Shown: positions 42,638-52,141 of the stretch, one piece after another | How positions within the stretch are numbered: position 1 is the first letter of the stretch | Layout of the letters: every line of letters begins with the position of its first letter | NCBI RefSeq assembly: GCF_039539345.1 | Contig: NZ_BAABCY010000053.1 | Coordinates: 1 to 64,000 of the forward strand | DNA: 64,000 nucleotides | From: Snuella lapsa | GTDB lineage: Bacteria > Bacteroidota > Bacteroidia > Flavobacteriales > Flavobacteriaceae | Direction: 5' to 3' | Program-made: the position numbers and the translations under genes | Notes under the pieces: generated by a model | The model's input: only the letters and a program-made list of their open reading frames with translations | Database searches by the model: none | What the model was told of the DNA's origin: nothing

Positions 42638-43051
42638 ATGAAAAATAAAACCATCCATGATATAGTTAGTATTAGCATTCCTAAGGTACATGACAAAAGA
42701 GGTGCTTTGGCTGTTATAGAAGGGGATATAATTCCTTTTAAAATTGAAAGGGTTTACTTCTTGTATGATGTGCCATCCGATGCTTATCGAGGAGGGCATG
42801 CACACAAAGAACTATATCAGTTTATTATCCCTCTAAGTGGGAGTTTTGAAGTATGTTTAAAAGATGGCGTTCAGGAAAAAACGATATTGCTTAATAAGCC
42901 CAATAAAGGACTTTTAATAGTACCTGGTATATGGAGGGAAATTGATAATTTTTCATCAGGAGCAGTATGTTTGGTTTTAGCCTCTTCTAAATTTAATGAG
43001 GAAGATTATATTAGAAATTACGATGATTTTTTATCATTTAAACAATCTTAA
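42638..43051 (+). CDS. dTDP-4-oxo-6-deoxyglucose 3,4-ketoisomerase-like (FdtA/QdtA cupin)
   Basis: A 137-residue RmlC-like cupin: SIPKVHDKRGALAVIEGD, IERVYFLYDVPSDAYRGGHA, HKELYQFIIPLSGSFEV and LLIVPGIWREIDNFSSGAVC. The RGGHAH-KEL-Q motif is diagnostic of FdtA/QdtA/WlaRB ketoisomerases, which move the keto group from C4 to C3 so that an FdtB-type aminotransferase (at 37112) can add nitrogen. The product would be a 3-amino-3,6-dideoxyhexose such as Fuc3N or Qui3N. Its end overlaps the convergent GT2 gene by 18 nt. Confidence 0.85.
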   Translation: MKNKTIHDIVSISIPKVHDKRGALAVIEGDIIPFKIERVYFLYDVPSDAYRGGHAHKELYQFIIPLSGSFEVCLKDGVQEKTILLNKPNKGLLIVPGIWREIDNFSSGAVCLVLASSKFNEEDYIRNYDDFLSFKQS

Positions 43052-43969
43052 ATAGATACTATTATTTAAGACCAAAGTTCTCATGTGGTTTAAAAATTTA
43101 AGTATTGATACTGGGAGTTTTAAGAGTGTTTTTTGTTTAAAAGATAAATTATTGAAATCAATGTCTTTAATCGTCTTGAAGTAAATGTTGTTATCACCAT
43201 TTATTTTAGACCTTAAAGCTAAGCCATAACGTTTCAAATCTACAAAGGACTTCATATGTGGATACTTTTTTTCGTTATGTTTTAGTGAATAAAATAATCT
43301 AAATTGGTTTAAGTTAAGATTTGATTTTGAAAGGCTATTTGAGATATACCTGCTGTATGTCATCGTAACTGTTGGATTATAGACCATTTTATGATTAATA
43401 GCGAATTTTATCCATATATCGAGGTCTTCAGCACCATCATATTGTTTTTTAAACATTCCTAGATTAATTAAAGAAGTTTTCCTTAAACAAGTACAAGAAG
43501 TATAGATTAATGAATCGGATTTATTCAATTTAAAAAAATCGTCAATTATGAGAGGAATTTGTTCGTCTTTAAAGTTGTGGTTAGCAGGTTTTATGATTTT
43601 TTTATTATAATTAATTTCATAGTTATTGCAATAAAGATCTACGTCTGGAAAAGCTTGAATGCTTTTATAAAAGACTTCTAAATGGTTTGGTTTCCAAAGA
43701 TCATCGGCATCCAGTAAGGCAATATATTTGGAGTTGGCATAATGAATCCCATGGTTACGTGTCAAAGAGACGCCTTGGTTTTTTTGTTGAATTATACATA
43801 TCCTATGGTCTTTAAATTGGGAAACAAGTTGGTAGCTATTATCTGTACTCCCATCATCAACAATAATAACTTCAAAATCTTTAAAAGACTGCTCAAGAAC
43901 ACTATTAATAGTTGCTTCTATATAATCTTCTTTATTGTATAAGGGTATGATGACAGAAAAAAAAGGCAT
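43034..43969 (-). CDS. Glycosyltransferase family 2
   Basis: A 311-residue GT-A enzyme: PFFSVIIPLYNKEDYIEATI, VIIVDDGSTDNSYQLV (first DxD region), ISLTRN-type VSLTRNHGIHYANSKYIALL, DADDLWKPNHLEV (metal-binding DAD) and YDGAEDLDIWIKFA (catalytic ED). The C-terminus is helical without a membrane domain. Donor and acceptor are not known. It is read in the same direction as the capsule-type gene upstream, 4 nt away. Confidence 0.9.
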   Translation of the reverse strand: MPFFSVIIPLYNKEDYIEATINSVLEQSFKDFEVIIVDDGSTDNSYQLVSQFKDHRICIIQQKNQGVSLTRNHGIHYANSKYIALLDADDLWKPNHLEVFYKSIQAFPDVDLYCNNYEINYNKKIIKPANHNFKDEQIPLIIDDFFKLNKSDSLIYTSCTCLRKTSLINLGMFKKQYDGAEDLDIWIKFAINHKMVYNPTVTMTYSRYISNSLSKSNLNLNQFRLFYSLKHNEKKYPHMKSFVDLKRYGLALRSKINGDNNIYFKTIKDIDFNNLSFKQKTLLKLPVSILKFLNHMRTLVLNNSIYLRLFK

Positions 43970-43973
43970 TAGG

Positions 43974-45302
43974 CTAACACATGTTGAATTCAGACATTAT
44001 TTTTTGAGAGATCGTTTTGGCTGCAATTAATTTTTGGCCGGTTATAGAGCCTTTTATTAAATTGCTTTCAATAAAATTATATAAAAAAGTGTTTATATCA
44101 TTTTCTAAAGGAGAAAAATCCACGGCCTCTTTTAAAATGGTTTTTAAATTAGAATTGTTAGTGTATTTAATGCATAGTTTTGGATTGTCGTAATAAGAAT
44201 TTCCTAAAACTACAACTGACTTTTTTAAGGCAATAGCCTCAATGCCAACGGTAGAATTGTTTATAACAACTACTCTTGCCAAGTCTAATGAAGCTTTTAG
44301 GTTCGGGATGTTGTCAAAAGGAATATTATTTCTTTGAGCGTATTCATATAGATTTTGTTCATATTTGCCTTTATAGAGAGGGTGTTCCCTAATTAATAAG
44401 TGCGAACCTTGAGGTAAGTTTTCATATATGGCTTTCAGTATTTGATAGTGATTTTTAAAATGGGGGCTGTGATATATCATATTAACATCCATGGGTACTT
44501 GTAAAATCAATAGATATGTTATGGTCTTTTTATCAGCTACTTTTAAATAACTAGATTTAGATCTTTTAGGGAAAGTAATGAAAGGAAAGGTGTCAGTATG
44601 TTTTAAATCGGGTGGATATATAAAGGTTTTGCTTAGAGAGAAATCAAAAATGAAGTCCAATCCCCGATAAAGAGGGGATCTTCTGTATTTTATTGATTTT
44701 GGACTATTTAAAAAATCATAAACTTTCTTTTTTTGTTTCTCTGTAACCCTCTCATTTTTTTTAAGTTCAAAATCCCTTGTTGAAGCATTGGCATTAACTC
44801 CTTTTGGATCTAAGATAGTAGAGCCGAAGGGTCCTTGCTCGATATAATATGTTTTAATATGGTTGAGTTTGCTTAGGGCGACACAGGATTCAATGCATAG
44901 TCTGGAATCACCTATTAATAGAATAATATCTGGTTTGTTTTTTGCAAAATACTTGTCAAAAAGGTCTAAATATGCTAAAGTTTGTATTAATAAACGTTCC
45001 TTTGGGATCTCATTGTTTAGCTTAACATGAAAATTGAAAAGTTCTTTATAAGGAACATTTTTGTAGATATCTTTAGAATTAATTATTCTTAAATACTTTT
45101 TTTTGTTTTTTATTACACTTAGCCATGCTTTGAAAGGTAACCAATAATTAAGATTAAATCTAAAACAATTATAAAGGAATCCACTTAAATAGATGCTTCC
45201 TATTTTAAAATTTAAGTAAAGCCCTTTATTACTGAGTTCTTTTTTTATGGCTAAAAAGAACCGAGAATGCTTGTCGTAGTATCCAATGCATAATATATTC
45301 AT
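43974..45302 (-). CDS. Capsule-polysaccharide-type transferase (KpsC/KpsS-like)
   Basis: A 442-residue soluble protein with a capsule polysaccharide biosynthesis domain. The first half has KPDIILLIGDSRLCIESCVA and YIEQGPFGSTILDPKGVNAN. The second half has GSHLLIREHPLYKGKYEQNL (the R-EHP motif) and VVVINNSTVGIEAIALKKSV (N-STVG-EA), both seen in KpsC/KpsS retaining Kdo transferases. It may add a sugar to a lipid or glycan primer. The exact donor is inferred only. Confidence 0.72.
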   Translation of the reverse strand: MNILCIGYYDKHSRFFLAIKKELSNKGLYLNFKIGSIYLSGFLYNCFRFNLNYWLPFKAWLSVIKNKKKYLRIINSKDIYKNVPYKELFNFHVKLNNEIPKERLLIQTLAYLDLFDKYFAKNKPDIILLIGDSRLCIESCVALSKLNHIKTYYIEQGPFGSTILDPKGVNANASTRDFELKKNERVTEKQKKKVYDFLNSPKSIKYRRSPLYRGLDFIFDFSLSKTFIYPPDLKHTDTFPFITFPKRSKSSYLKVADKKTITYLLILQVPMDVNMIYHSPHFKNHYQILKAIYENLPQGSHLLIREHPLYKGKYEQNLYEYAQRNNIPFDNIPNLKASLDLARVVVINNSTVGIEAIALKKSVVVLGNSYYDNPKLCIKYTNNSNLKTILKEAVDFSPLENDINTFLYNFIESNLIKGSITGQKLIAAKTISQKIMSEFNMC

Positions 45303-45367
45303 TAAGTTTAGATAATAATTTTCATTTATCCTGGTGTAACTTTTTTAAAAAGAAGTCATTTAGTTTT

Positions 45368-46372
45368 TTAATAAGTTAATGAAACGGAACTTTTCTTCTC
45401 ATATATTCCAAAGACATAATCGCTTTTGTAGCGTTTTAAATATGCATCCTCTAACTTAAATAAATTATCTAGTGTTTTCTCTTTTTCATCAGTTAAATTA
45501 ATAAAGTGATGAGATAAGTCTTTAAGAACAGGCATTAGTAAATTTCCACCATAGAACACTTCATATTTTGTGTTGTAATATTTGTGAATAGCTGGTATTA
45601 TAGTTTCAGATTCTACACACTCAGATGGATCGGCAAGAATTACTCTTATTAAGCCCGATCCATAAACTTTGTTTTTGTGGAAATTTACACCATACCGTCT
45701 TCTGAATTTTTTTGGGATTAATTTTAAAGCTCTATTTATATATTTTATTTGGTGTTTAGGGAATTGAAGTCTATTTGGTCCGGTATATTCGTTTATAATT
45801 AATTTGCCATTTTTTTTAAGAGCGCTTTTTAGCTTGTCTCCTAAGAGTGTCTCTATATCTTTAAAATGGTGTAATGAGGCGTGAAAAAAGACAATGTCAA
45901 AATAGTTTTCTTTAAACTTATGATCATAGATGTTTCCAGCCTTAAAAGTAATGTTTTTAAGATTGTTTTGTTTTGCTGTTTGCTTTGCTTGATTTAATAA
46001 GGCCTCACTTATATCAATGCATAAGATTTCTTCGAAATTCTTAAAAGAAGCAAATTTGAGTTCGTGTTTACAAACTCCACTACCGATAGAAAGCATTTTT
46101 ATTTTGGTTGAAGAATCCAAAAAATTTTTAACAACAAACTCCTCATAACTACATTTCGGATTCCCTGTTATTAAGGTGTTCCAACGTTTATGAACCATTG
46201 GGATTATTGACCAATTTGCTGATTTTATATTGGTGTCATTAAAAGCACTTTTTGTTCTTTTTAGGTTGTTAAAACTAAATTTTGACAAAATAAAAGATGA
46301 ACCTCTTAATCTGAGTTTGATATAAGTGTCAATTATGTCGTCTATTGTTACTAATCGTTTCATGTTCTTCAA
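45368..46372 (-). CDS. Class I SAM-dependent methyltransferase
   Basis: A 334-residue protein with a central methyltransferase core: KIKMLSIGSGVCKHELKFAS (motif I), EILCIDISEALLNQAKQTAK, NITFKAGNIYDHKFKENYFD and IVFFHASLHHFKDIETLLGD. The N-terminal 80 residues (DIIDTYIKLRLRGSSFILSK) and a helical C-terminus flank it. It is last in the glycan locus, so a glycan or carrier methylation is a fair guess. Confidence 0.82.
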   Translation of the reverse strand: MKNMKRLVTIDDIIDTYIKLRLRGSSFILSKFSFNNLKRTKSAFNDTNIKSANWSIIPMVHKRWNTLITGNPKCSYEEFVVKNFLDSSTKIKMLSIGSGVCKHELKFASFKNFEEILCIDISEALLNQAKQTAKQNNLKNITFKAGNIYDHKFKENYFDIVFFHASLHHFKDIETLLGDKLKSALKKNGKLIINEYTGPNRLQFPKHQIKYINRALKLIPKKFRRRYGVNFHKNKVYGSGLIRVILADPSECVESETIIPAIHKYYNTKYEVFYGGNLLMPVLKDLSHHFINLTDEKEKTLDNLFKLEDAYLKRYKSDYVFGIYEKKSSVSLTY

Positions 46373-46410
46373 TAGAAATAAGTTTTATGTCTCTTACAGA
46401 AGAAGTTGTA

Positions 46411-47094
46411 TCACCCCTTCCTCTGCACCACCTCATAAACTTCATTTTCGTCACACTTTAGCGTTTTGCTAGGGTATTTAAGTAGTAATGCATAATCGTG
46501 CGTAGCCATAAGGATGGTGTTGCCATTTTTATTAATATCTTGTAAGACCTCCATTACTTCTACACTGGTTTGCGGGTCTAGGTTGCCTGTAGGTTCGTCT
46601 GCAAGGATCAGTTCGGGGTTGTTTAGCAAGGCTCTGGCTATGGCTACACGTTGCTGTTCACCACCCGACAGTTCATGCGGAAATTTAAACCCTTTTGTCT
46701 TCATGTCTACTTTTGCAAGAACCTCTTCCACACGCGCGTTCATTTTTGCTTTATCCTTCCAGCCCGTAGCTTTTAATACAAAAAGAAGATTGTCATTTAC
46801 CGTTCTATCTGTTAATAATTTAAAATCTTGAAAAACAACGCCTAGTTTGCGTCTTAAAAAAGGAATATCCTTTTCCTTAAGGTGTTTTAGGTCGTAATCT
46901 ACTATTTGGCCTTCACCTTCTGTTAGGGGCAAATCGCCATAAAGTGTTTTCATGAAACTACTTTTCCCTGTGCCCGTTTTTCCAATTAAATACACAAAAT
47001 CCCCTTTGTGCATTTCAACATTAACATTAGAAAGTACTAGGTTGTCACCTTGATATATGGCAGCATTTTTTAATTGTAAGATAGGATTTGACAT
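46411..47094 (-). CDS. FtsE-like ABC ATPase
   Basis: A 227-residue ATP-binding cassette: Walker A YLIGKTGTGKSSFMKTLYGD, Q-loop GVVFQDFKLL, signature HELSGGEQQRVAIARALLNN and Walker B ELILADEPTGNLDP. This matches FtsE of the MacB/LolD/FtsE branch. FtsE works with FtsX to activate peptidoglycan hydrolases at division, but no ftsX lies in this window, as is usual for Bacteroidota. It is divergent from the TPR gene, with 230 nt between. Confidence 0.88.
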   Translation of the reverse strand: MSNPILQLKNAAIYQGDNLVLSNVNVEMHKGDFVYLIGKTGTGKSSFMKTLYGDLPLTEGEGQIVDYDLKHLKEKDIPFLRRKLGVVFQDFKLLTDRTVNDNLLFVLKATGWKDKAKMNARVEEVLAKVDMKTKGFKFPHELSGGEQQRVAIARALLNNPELILADEPTGNLDPQTSVEVMEVLQDINKNGNTILMATHDYALLLKYPSKTLKCDENEVYEVVQRKG

Positions 47095-47270
47095 AAATGA
47101 AAGCCGATTATTTTTTTATTGACGTAAATGTATTATTAATTGATTAAAAGTTAAAGGTTATAGATTAAAAGTTAATAACGAACCAATTTCGATAAAATTG
47201 AATACAGCTAATAAAATACGGTCAACTTTTTCAAAATTTAATAACTCAGTTTATAATTATAGCACGATTA

Positions 47271-47302
47271 TTGCGTTAAAGGATAAGATTAAAGTATCTT
47301 TG
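47271..47302 (+). promoter_or_regulatory. Full -33/-7 promoter of the TPR/OM-barrel operon
   Basis: TTG at 47271-47273 and TATCTTTG at 47295-47302 are 21 nt apart, which fits the Bacteroidota arrangement TTG-N17-23-TAnnTTTG. The ATG at 47325 follows after 22 nt. This is the best complete promoter in the window. Confidence 0.65.
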
Positions 47303-47324
47303 AATCTAATAAAAACGACACTTA

Positions 47325-50300
47325 ATGATTAAAAAAAATATCGTTTTCTTCCTTGTAGCACTTGGTGTTACTTTTCAAATTATCGGACAACAATCGGCAG
47401 CTTACACCAATAGTTTGGTCGATTATCAAAAAGCATTGACACTTTATAATAACCAACAGTATCTAGCGGCCCAGGGCATGTTCTCTAATGTAAAAAGAAC
47501 GACCAAAGAAGCGGTCTTAAAATCAGATTGTGCCTATTATATAGCCAATTGTGCGGTGCGTTTAAACCAACAAAATGCAGATCAGTTGGTAGAAGATTTT
47601 GTGGAAGATTATCCTACAAGTACAAAGCGCAATACAGCCTTTGTCGATGTTGCCGATTATTACTTTGCAAATGGGAAATACGCTCATGCCAGAAAGTGGT
47701 ATAATAAAGTTGATGAAGCCAGTCTAGCTAGAAGTGAAAAAGAAAAATTTAATTTTAACAATGGATATTCTGCCTTTTCGGCGAAGCAGTATAAAGATGC
47801 CAAAAAGTATTTAAGTCGTGTTGAAAGTTCTCAGACCTATGGATCCCAGGCAAAGTATTATATTGGTTTTATGGCTTACGAAGGGGACGATTATAGTAAG
47901 GCAAACGAGTATTTCGATCAGGTAAGTGATCAGGAACGCTACAAGGAAAGGCTGTCTTATTACCAGGCAGATCTCAATTTTAAGCTAGGTAATTTTGAAA
48001 AGGCCATCGAGTTGGCTAAAGATCAGTTAAACAATCGCAGACAAGATGGCGAAGCATCACAATTGTCGAAGATAATAGGAGAGAGTTATTTCAATCTAAA
48101 AGAGTATGAGAAAGCGATTCCTTATTTAAAAGCGTATCAAGGTAATAGAGGAAAATGGAATAATACCGATTTTTACCAGCTAGGATATGCTTATTACAAA
48201 CAAAAAGATTACGAAAAAGCTGTTTCAGAATTCAACAAGATTATTGGGGGTGATAATGCCATTGCCCAAAACGCCTATTACCATCTTGGGGAAAGTTATG
48301 TGTACCTTGATAAAAAGCAAGAAGCCTTAAATGCCTTTAGGAATGCTTCGCAAATGACCTATGACTTAAAGATACAAGAGGATGCGTGGCTCAATTATGC
48401 AAAGATTAGTTACGAAATAGGAAACCCATACCAGTCAGCCCCTCAGGTTTTAGCAGAATATCTGGATCGCTATCCCAATACGGGGTATAAGGACGAAATA
48501 GAAACCTTATTGATAGACTCGTATATTACTTCCAAGAATTATAAAGAAGCACTAAAACTATTGGAAGGCAAAAGAAGTTTTGAAAATAAAGTAGCCTATC
48601 AAAAAGTAGCATTTTACAGGGGGATTGAACTTTACAACGAAGGAAAATATTTAGAAGCTGCTTCACTTTTTAACCAATCCTTAAGCGAGCCTAGAGATGA
48701 TATTTACACAGCTAGGGCAACTTTCTGGAAAGCCGAAGCCGATTACAATTTAACAAATTACGATGATGCATTAGTTGGTTTTAAACAATTTCAACAGCAG
48801 GCCAATGTTTCAACGATTACAGAAATAGATAATATAGATTATAATTTGGCCTATACCTATTTTAAACTAAAGAACTATTCGCAAGCTATTGACCATTTTA
48901 ATCGATTTATAGATACAAATGGAGGAGATGAAGTTAGATTGAATGATGCCTACTTGCGGTTGGGAGACGCCTATTTTGTTTCGAGCGATTATAATGATGC
49001 AATCAAAGCTTATAATAATGCAATAAAAATTGGTGAGATTGAAGCCGATTACGCCTTCTTTCAAAAAGCTTTAAGTGCAGGTTATATTGGCGAAACATCG
49101 CGAAAGATATCAGAGTTGAAGACTTTTATCGATACCTATCAAAAATCTAAATTAAGAGATGATGCCATGTATGAGCTGGGTAATACCTATGTTAAAATAA
49201 ATGAGACAGAAAAGGCAATACAATTGTATGATCGTTTGGGATCCGAATACCGTATGAGTTCTTTTGTGCCTAAAGCAAAATTAAGACATGGGCTAGTGTA
49301 TTACAACACAGGGAAAAATGAACAGGCATTAACTAAATTTAAACAGGTTGCGGGCGACTATCCAGGGTCTCCAGAAGCGGTTCAGGCTGTAGCCACGGCT
49401 CGGTTGATTTATATTGATTTGGGGCAAGTAGATAATTATGCCGCCTGGGTACGGACTTTAGACTATGTAGAAGTGAGTGATGCCGATTTGGATAATGCAG
49501 CTTACGAAGCGGCCGAAAAACAGTATTTAGACAATAATATCGATAAGGCCATTAAGCAATTTAACAATTACCTAAACCAATTTTCTAATGGAATCCATGC
49601 TTTACAATCCCATTTTTATGTAGCACAGCTGTATTATAAAAAGAATCTAACCGAAAATGCAGCTCCCCATTACCAATATGTGGTTGAGGCGTCTCAAAAT
49701 GAGTTCACAGAAGAGGCCCTGTCGCGTTTGTCTCAGTTTTATTTGGAGAGTAAAGATTGGAACAAGGCTATGCCATTGTTGGTACGCTTAGAAGAAGAAG
49801 CTAACCATCCGCAGCATGTGGTTTTCGCGCAATCCAATTTAATGAAGGCAAATTACCAGTTAAAGAATTATAACCAAGCAGTCTCTTATGCAGAAAAAGT
49901 ACTTGCCAATACAAAGATCGATAATAAGATAAAAAGTGATGCACATGTTATTATCGCACGTTCTGCTATGAAAACTGGCGATGAAGATAAAGCAAAGTTA
50001 GCCTATGAAAAGGTTGAAAAAGTAGCAACAGGAGAAACAGCAGCCGAAGCCTTGTACTTTAATGCGTATTTTAAAAATAAGGAAGCGAGTTATGAAGCCT
50101 CTAATGAATTGGTTCAAGAATTAGCTAAGGATTTTTCAGGGTATAAATTTTATAGTGCAAAAGGATTGGTGCTCATGGCTAAGAATTTCTATGCTCTGAA
50201 AGATGCGTTTCAAGCAACTTATATTTTGGAAAGCGTTATAGAGAACTTTAAGGAGTTTGAGGAAGTTGTTTCAGAAGCCAAAGAGGAATTGACCAAAATT

Positions 50301-50348
50301 AAGTCCAAAGAGGCTAAAACTAATGCATCCATTCAAGAAGGAAATTAA
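47325..50348 (+). CDS. Large secreted TPR-repeat protein
   Basis: A 1007-residue protein with a signal peptide (KNIVFFLVALGVTFQIIGQQ) followed by about 20-25 tetratricopeptide repeats: repeated A/Y-A-x-x-Y-x-x-A cores such as YQKALTLYNNQQYLAAQGMF, KQYKDAKKYLSRV, KDYEKAVSEFNKI, SDYNDAIKAYNNAIK. No catalytic domain is seen. The 59-nt gap to the outer-membrane barrel gene and the same strand suggest an operon and a periplasmic or OM-associated scaffold. Homologues share this arrangement in Flavobacteriia. Confidence 0.85.
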   Translation: MIKKNIVFFLVALGVTFQIIGQQSAAYTNSLVDYQKALTLYNNQQYLAAQGMFSNVKRTTKEAVLKSDCAYYIANCAVRLNQQNADQLVEDFVEDYPTSTKRNTAFVDVADYYFANGKYAHARKWYNKVDEASLARSEKEKFNFNNGYSAFSAKQYKDAKKYLSRVESSQTYGSQAKYYIGFMAYEGDDYSKANEYFDQVSDQERYKERLSYYQADLNFKLGNFEKAIELAKDQLNNRRQDGEASQLSKIIGESYFNLKEYEKAIPYLKAYQGNRGKWNNTDFYQLGYAYYKQKDYEKAVSEFNKIIGGDNAIAQNAYYHLGESYVYLDKKQEALNAFRNASQMTYDLKIQEDAWLNYAKISYEIGNPYQSAPQVLAEYLDRYPNTGYKDEIETLLIDSYITSKNYKEALKLLEGKRSFENKVAYQKVAFYRGIELYNEGKYLEAASLFNQSLSEPRDDIYTARATFWKAEADYNLTNYDDALVGFKQFQQQANVSTITEIDNIDYNLAYTYFKLKNYSQAIDHFNRFIDTNGGDEVRLNDAYLRLGDAYFVSSDYNDAIKAYNNAIKIGEIEADYAFFQKALSAGYIGETSRKISELKTFIDTYQKSKLRDDAMYELGNTYVKINETEKAIQLYDRLGSEYRMSSFVPKAKLRHGLVYYNTGKNEQALTKFKQVAGDYPGSPEAVQAVATARLIYIDLGQVDNYAAWVRTLDYVEVSDADLDNAAYEAAEKQYLDNNIDKAIKQFNNYLNQFSNGIHALQSHFYVAQLYYKKNLTENAAPHYQYVVEASQNEFTEEALSRLSQFYLESKDWNKAMPLLVRLEEEANHPQHVVFAQSNLMKANYQLKNYNQAVSYAEKVLANTKIDNKIKSDAHVIIARSAMKTGDEDKAKLAYEKVEKVATGETAAEALYFNAYFKNKEASYEASNELVQELAKDFSGYKFYSAKGLVLMAKNFYALKDAFQATYILESVIENFKEFEEVVSEAKEELTKIKSKEAKTNASIQEGN

Positions 50349-50407
50349 ACACGAGATGTCTTTATTAAAATAAATTCAGCAAGAAGTCATTTAAAAATAT
50401 AAAACAT

Positions 50408-52132
50408 ATGCGAAAGCACATCAAAAATATATTAATAGGCGTTTTTACATTTACAGTAGGAATGGCATTTTCTCAAGATAGAAGTAAAGACACCATTACA
50501 ACTGGAGTAATAAATGTAGTTAAGCCCTATACCCCGTCCATATCAGATGCTTTTAAAGTAAAAGAAACACCAACTTTAGATGATGATGCAACTGAAACAA
50601 AAAAGGAAATAAAATATAATATATTCTCGTTTCCAGTTGCCTCTACTTTTACCCCTGCTAAAGGAAAAGCAGCAGTGATTGAAAAAGTAAAGCCAGCTAA
50701 GTTATATGATAATTATGCTACTTTGGGAGTGGGTAGTTACACTAGTATTTTAGGAGAGGTATATTTAAACAATGCTATTAGCCGTACAGAAAGTGTTGGA
50801 GGCTATCTAAGTCACCATTCATCGCAAGGCGATGTGGAAGATGCAGTATTTGATAATGATTTTTCAAATTCTAAACTTAATATTAATTATACTTCCAGAC
50901 TAAGAGATATGTCATGGACAGCCGAAGCAGGCTTTCAGTATCAAACTTATAATTGGTATGGGGTGGCTAAGTCGCAAATAGACGATGCTACATCTGCAAA
51001 TATCGATGTTGGTCATGCTTTTTATAATGCTTATTTAGGAGGTGACTTGGCTTTCGAGAATACCTATGTTAATTCAGGTAATATGTTATTTAGACGTTTT
51101 GGTGACAATCAGGGATCTGGAGAAAATAGGTTTAAGATTAAAGCTATTGTAGATGTACCTATCAACAGGGAAGAAGTATTAACAGAGATAACGTTTGATT
51201 ATTTAGGCGGGAGTTTTGAAAGAGCTTATGGTGTTGATGAAGAATTGAAATACGGAAATTTTCAGATAGGAATAGCGCCAAGTTTTCAATTAAAACAAGA
51301 TGATCTTACAGTAAATTTGGGAGTGTCTGCTTATTATTTGAACGATATGGAGGCAAAAGAAAGTAAGTTTTATATTTATCCAAAAGTAACGGCTTCGTAC
51401 CGATTGGTTAATGATATCCTTATTGCTTACGGAGGTATAGAAGGCGGTTTGGTTCAGAACTCCTATTATAGCTTTGCAAACGAGAATCCGTTTGTGTCAC
51501 CGACTCTGTTTATTATGCCAACCGATCAATTGTATAATGCCTATATAGGTTTGAAGGGAAAAGTTTCCAGTAATATGAGTTATAATATTAGTGGGCGTTA
51601 TTTGGCAGACAGGAATAAAGCATTGTTCAGAAATAATGAAATAACCAACACCTCACAAGATTATTCCTATGGTAATTCTTTTGGAATTGTATATGATGAT
51701 GTTGATACCTTTAGTCTTGCAGGCGAATTGAGCTTTGATATGAATAGGAATTTCACATTGGCCATAAAAGCAGCTTATTACACATATAATGCAGACACAG
51801 AAACCGAAGCATGGAACTTACCAGATATAGAAGGATCCTTATTTTTGGATTACCAAATTAATGCACATTGGTTTACCGGTGCAAATATATTTTATGTAGG
51901 AAAGCGTAAAGATCAGTTTTATTTAAACGATGGGACTATTACTTCACCGTTTACGGTTAATCTCGATAGCTATTTTGATGCCAATGCCCATGTAGGGTAT
52001 CACATTAACGAGCAGTTTTCAGTATTTGCTAAAGCTAATAACATAGCCAATAACAGTTATCAACGTTGGCAGAATTTTCCAGTACAAAGCATTCAGTTTT
52101 TAGCAGGGGCTACTTATAAGTTTGATTTTTGA
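50408..52132 (+). CDS. Outer-membrane beta-barrel protein (TonB-receptor-like, plugless)
   Basis: A 574-residue protein: signal peptide (NILIGVFTFTVGMAFSQDRS), a 60-residue periplasmic lead (TGVINVVKPYTPSISDAFKV, typical of this family) and a barrel of many aromatic-rich strands, ending in SIQFLAGATYKFDF with the C-terminal Phe needed for BAM insertion. It lacks an evident plug domain and TonB box. With the TPR protein it probably forms an outer-membrane complex; transported substrate is unknown. Confidence 0.82.
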   Translation: MRKHIKNILIGVFTFTVGMAFSQDRSKDTITTGVINVVKPYTPSISDAFKVKETPTLDDDATETKKEIKYNIFSFPVASTFTPAKGKAAVIEKVKPAKLYDNYATLGVGSYTSILGEVYLNNAISRTESVGGYLSHHSSQGDVEDAVFDNDFSNSKLNINYTSRLRDMSWTAEAGFQYQTYNWYGVAKSQIDDATSANIDVGHAFYNAYLGGDLAFENTYVNSGNMLFRRFGDNQGSGENRFKIKAIVDVPINREEVLTEITFDYLGGSFERAYGVDEELKYGNFQIGIAPSFQLKQDDLTVNLGVSAYYLNDMEAKESKFYIYPKVTASYRLVNDILIAYGGIEGGLVQNSYYSFANENPFVSPTLFIMPTDQLYNAYIGLKGKVSSNMSYNISGRYLADRNKALFRNNEITNTSQDYSYGNSFGIVYDDVDTFSLAGELSFDMNRNFTLAIKAAYYTYNADTETEAWNLPDIEGSLFLDYQINAHWFTGANIFYVGKRKDQFYLNDGTITSPFTVNLDSYFDANAHVGYHINEQFSVFAKANNIANNSYQRWQNFPVQSIQFLAGATYKFDF

Positions 52133-52141
52133 TATAAATCG

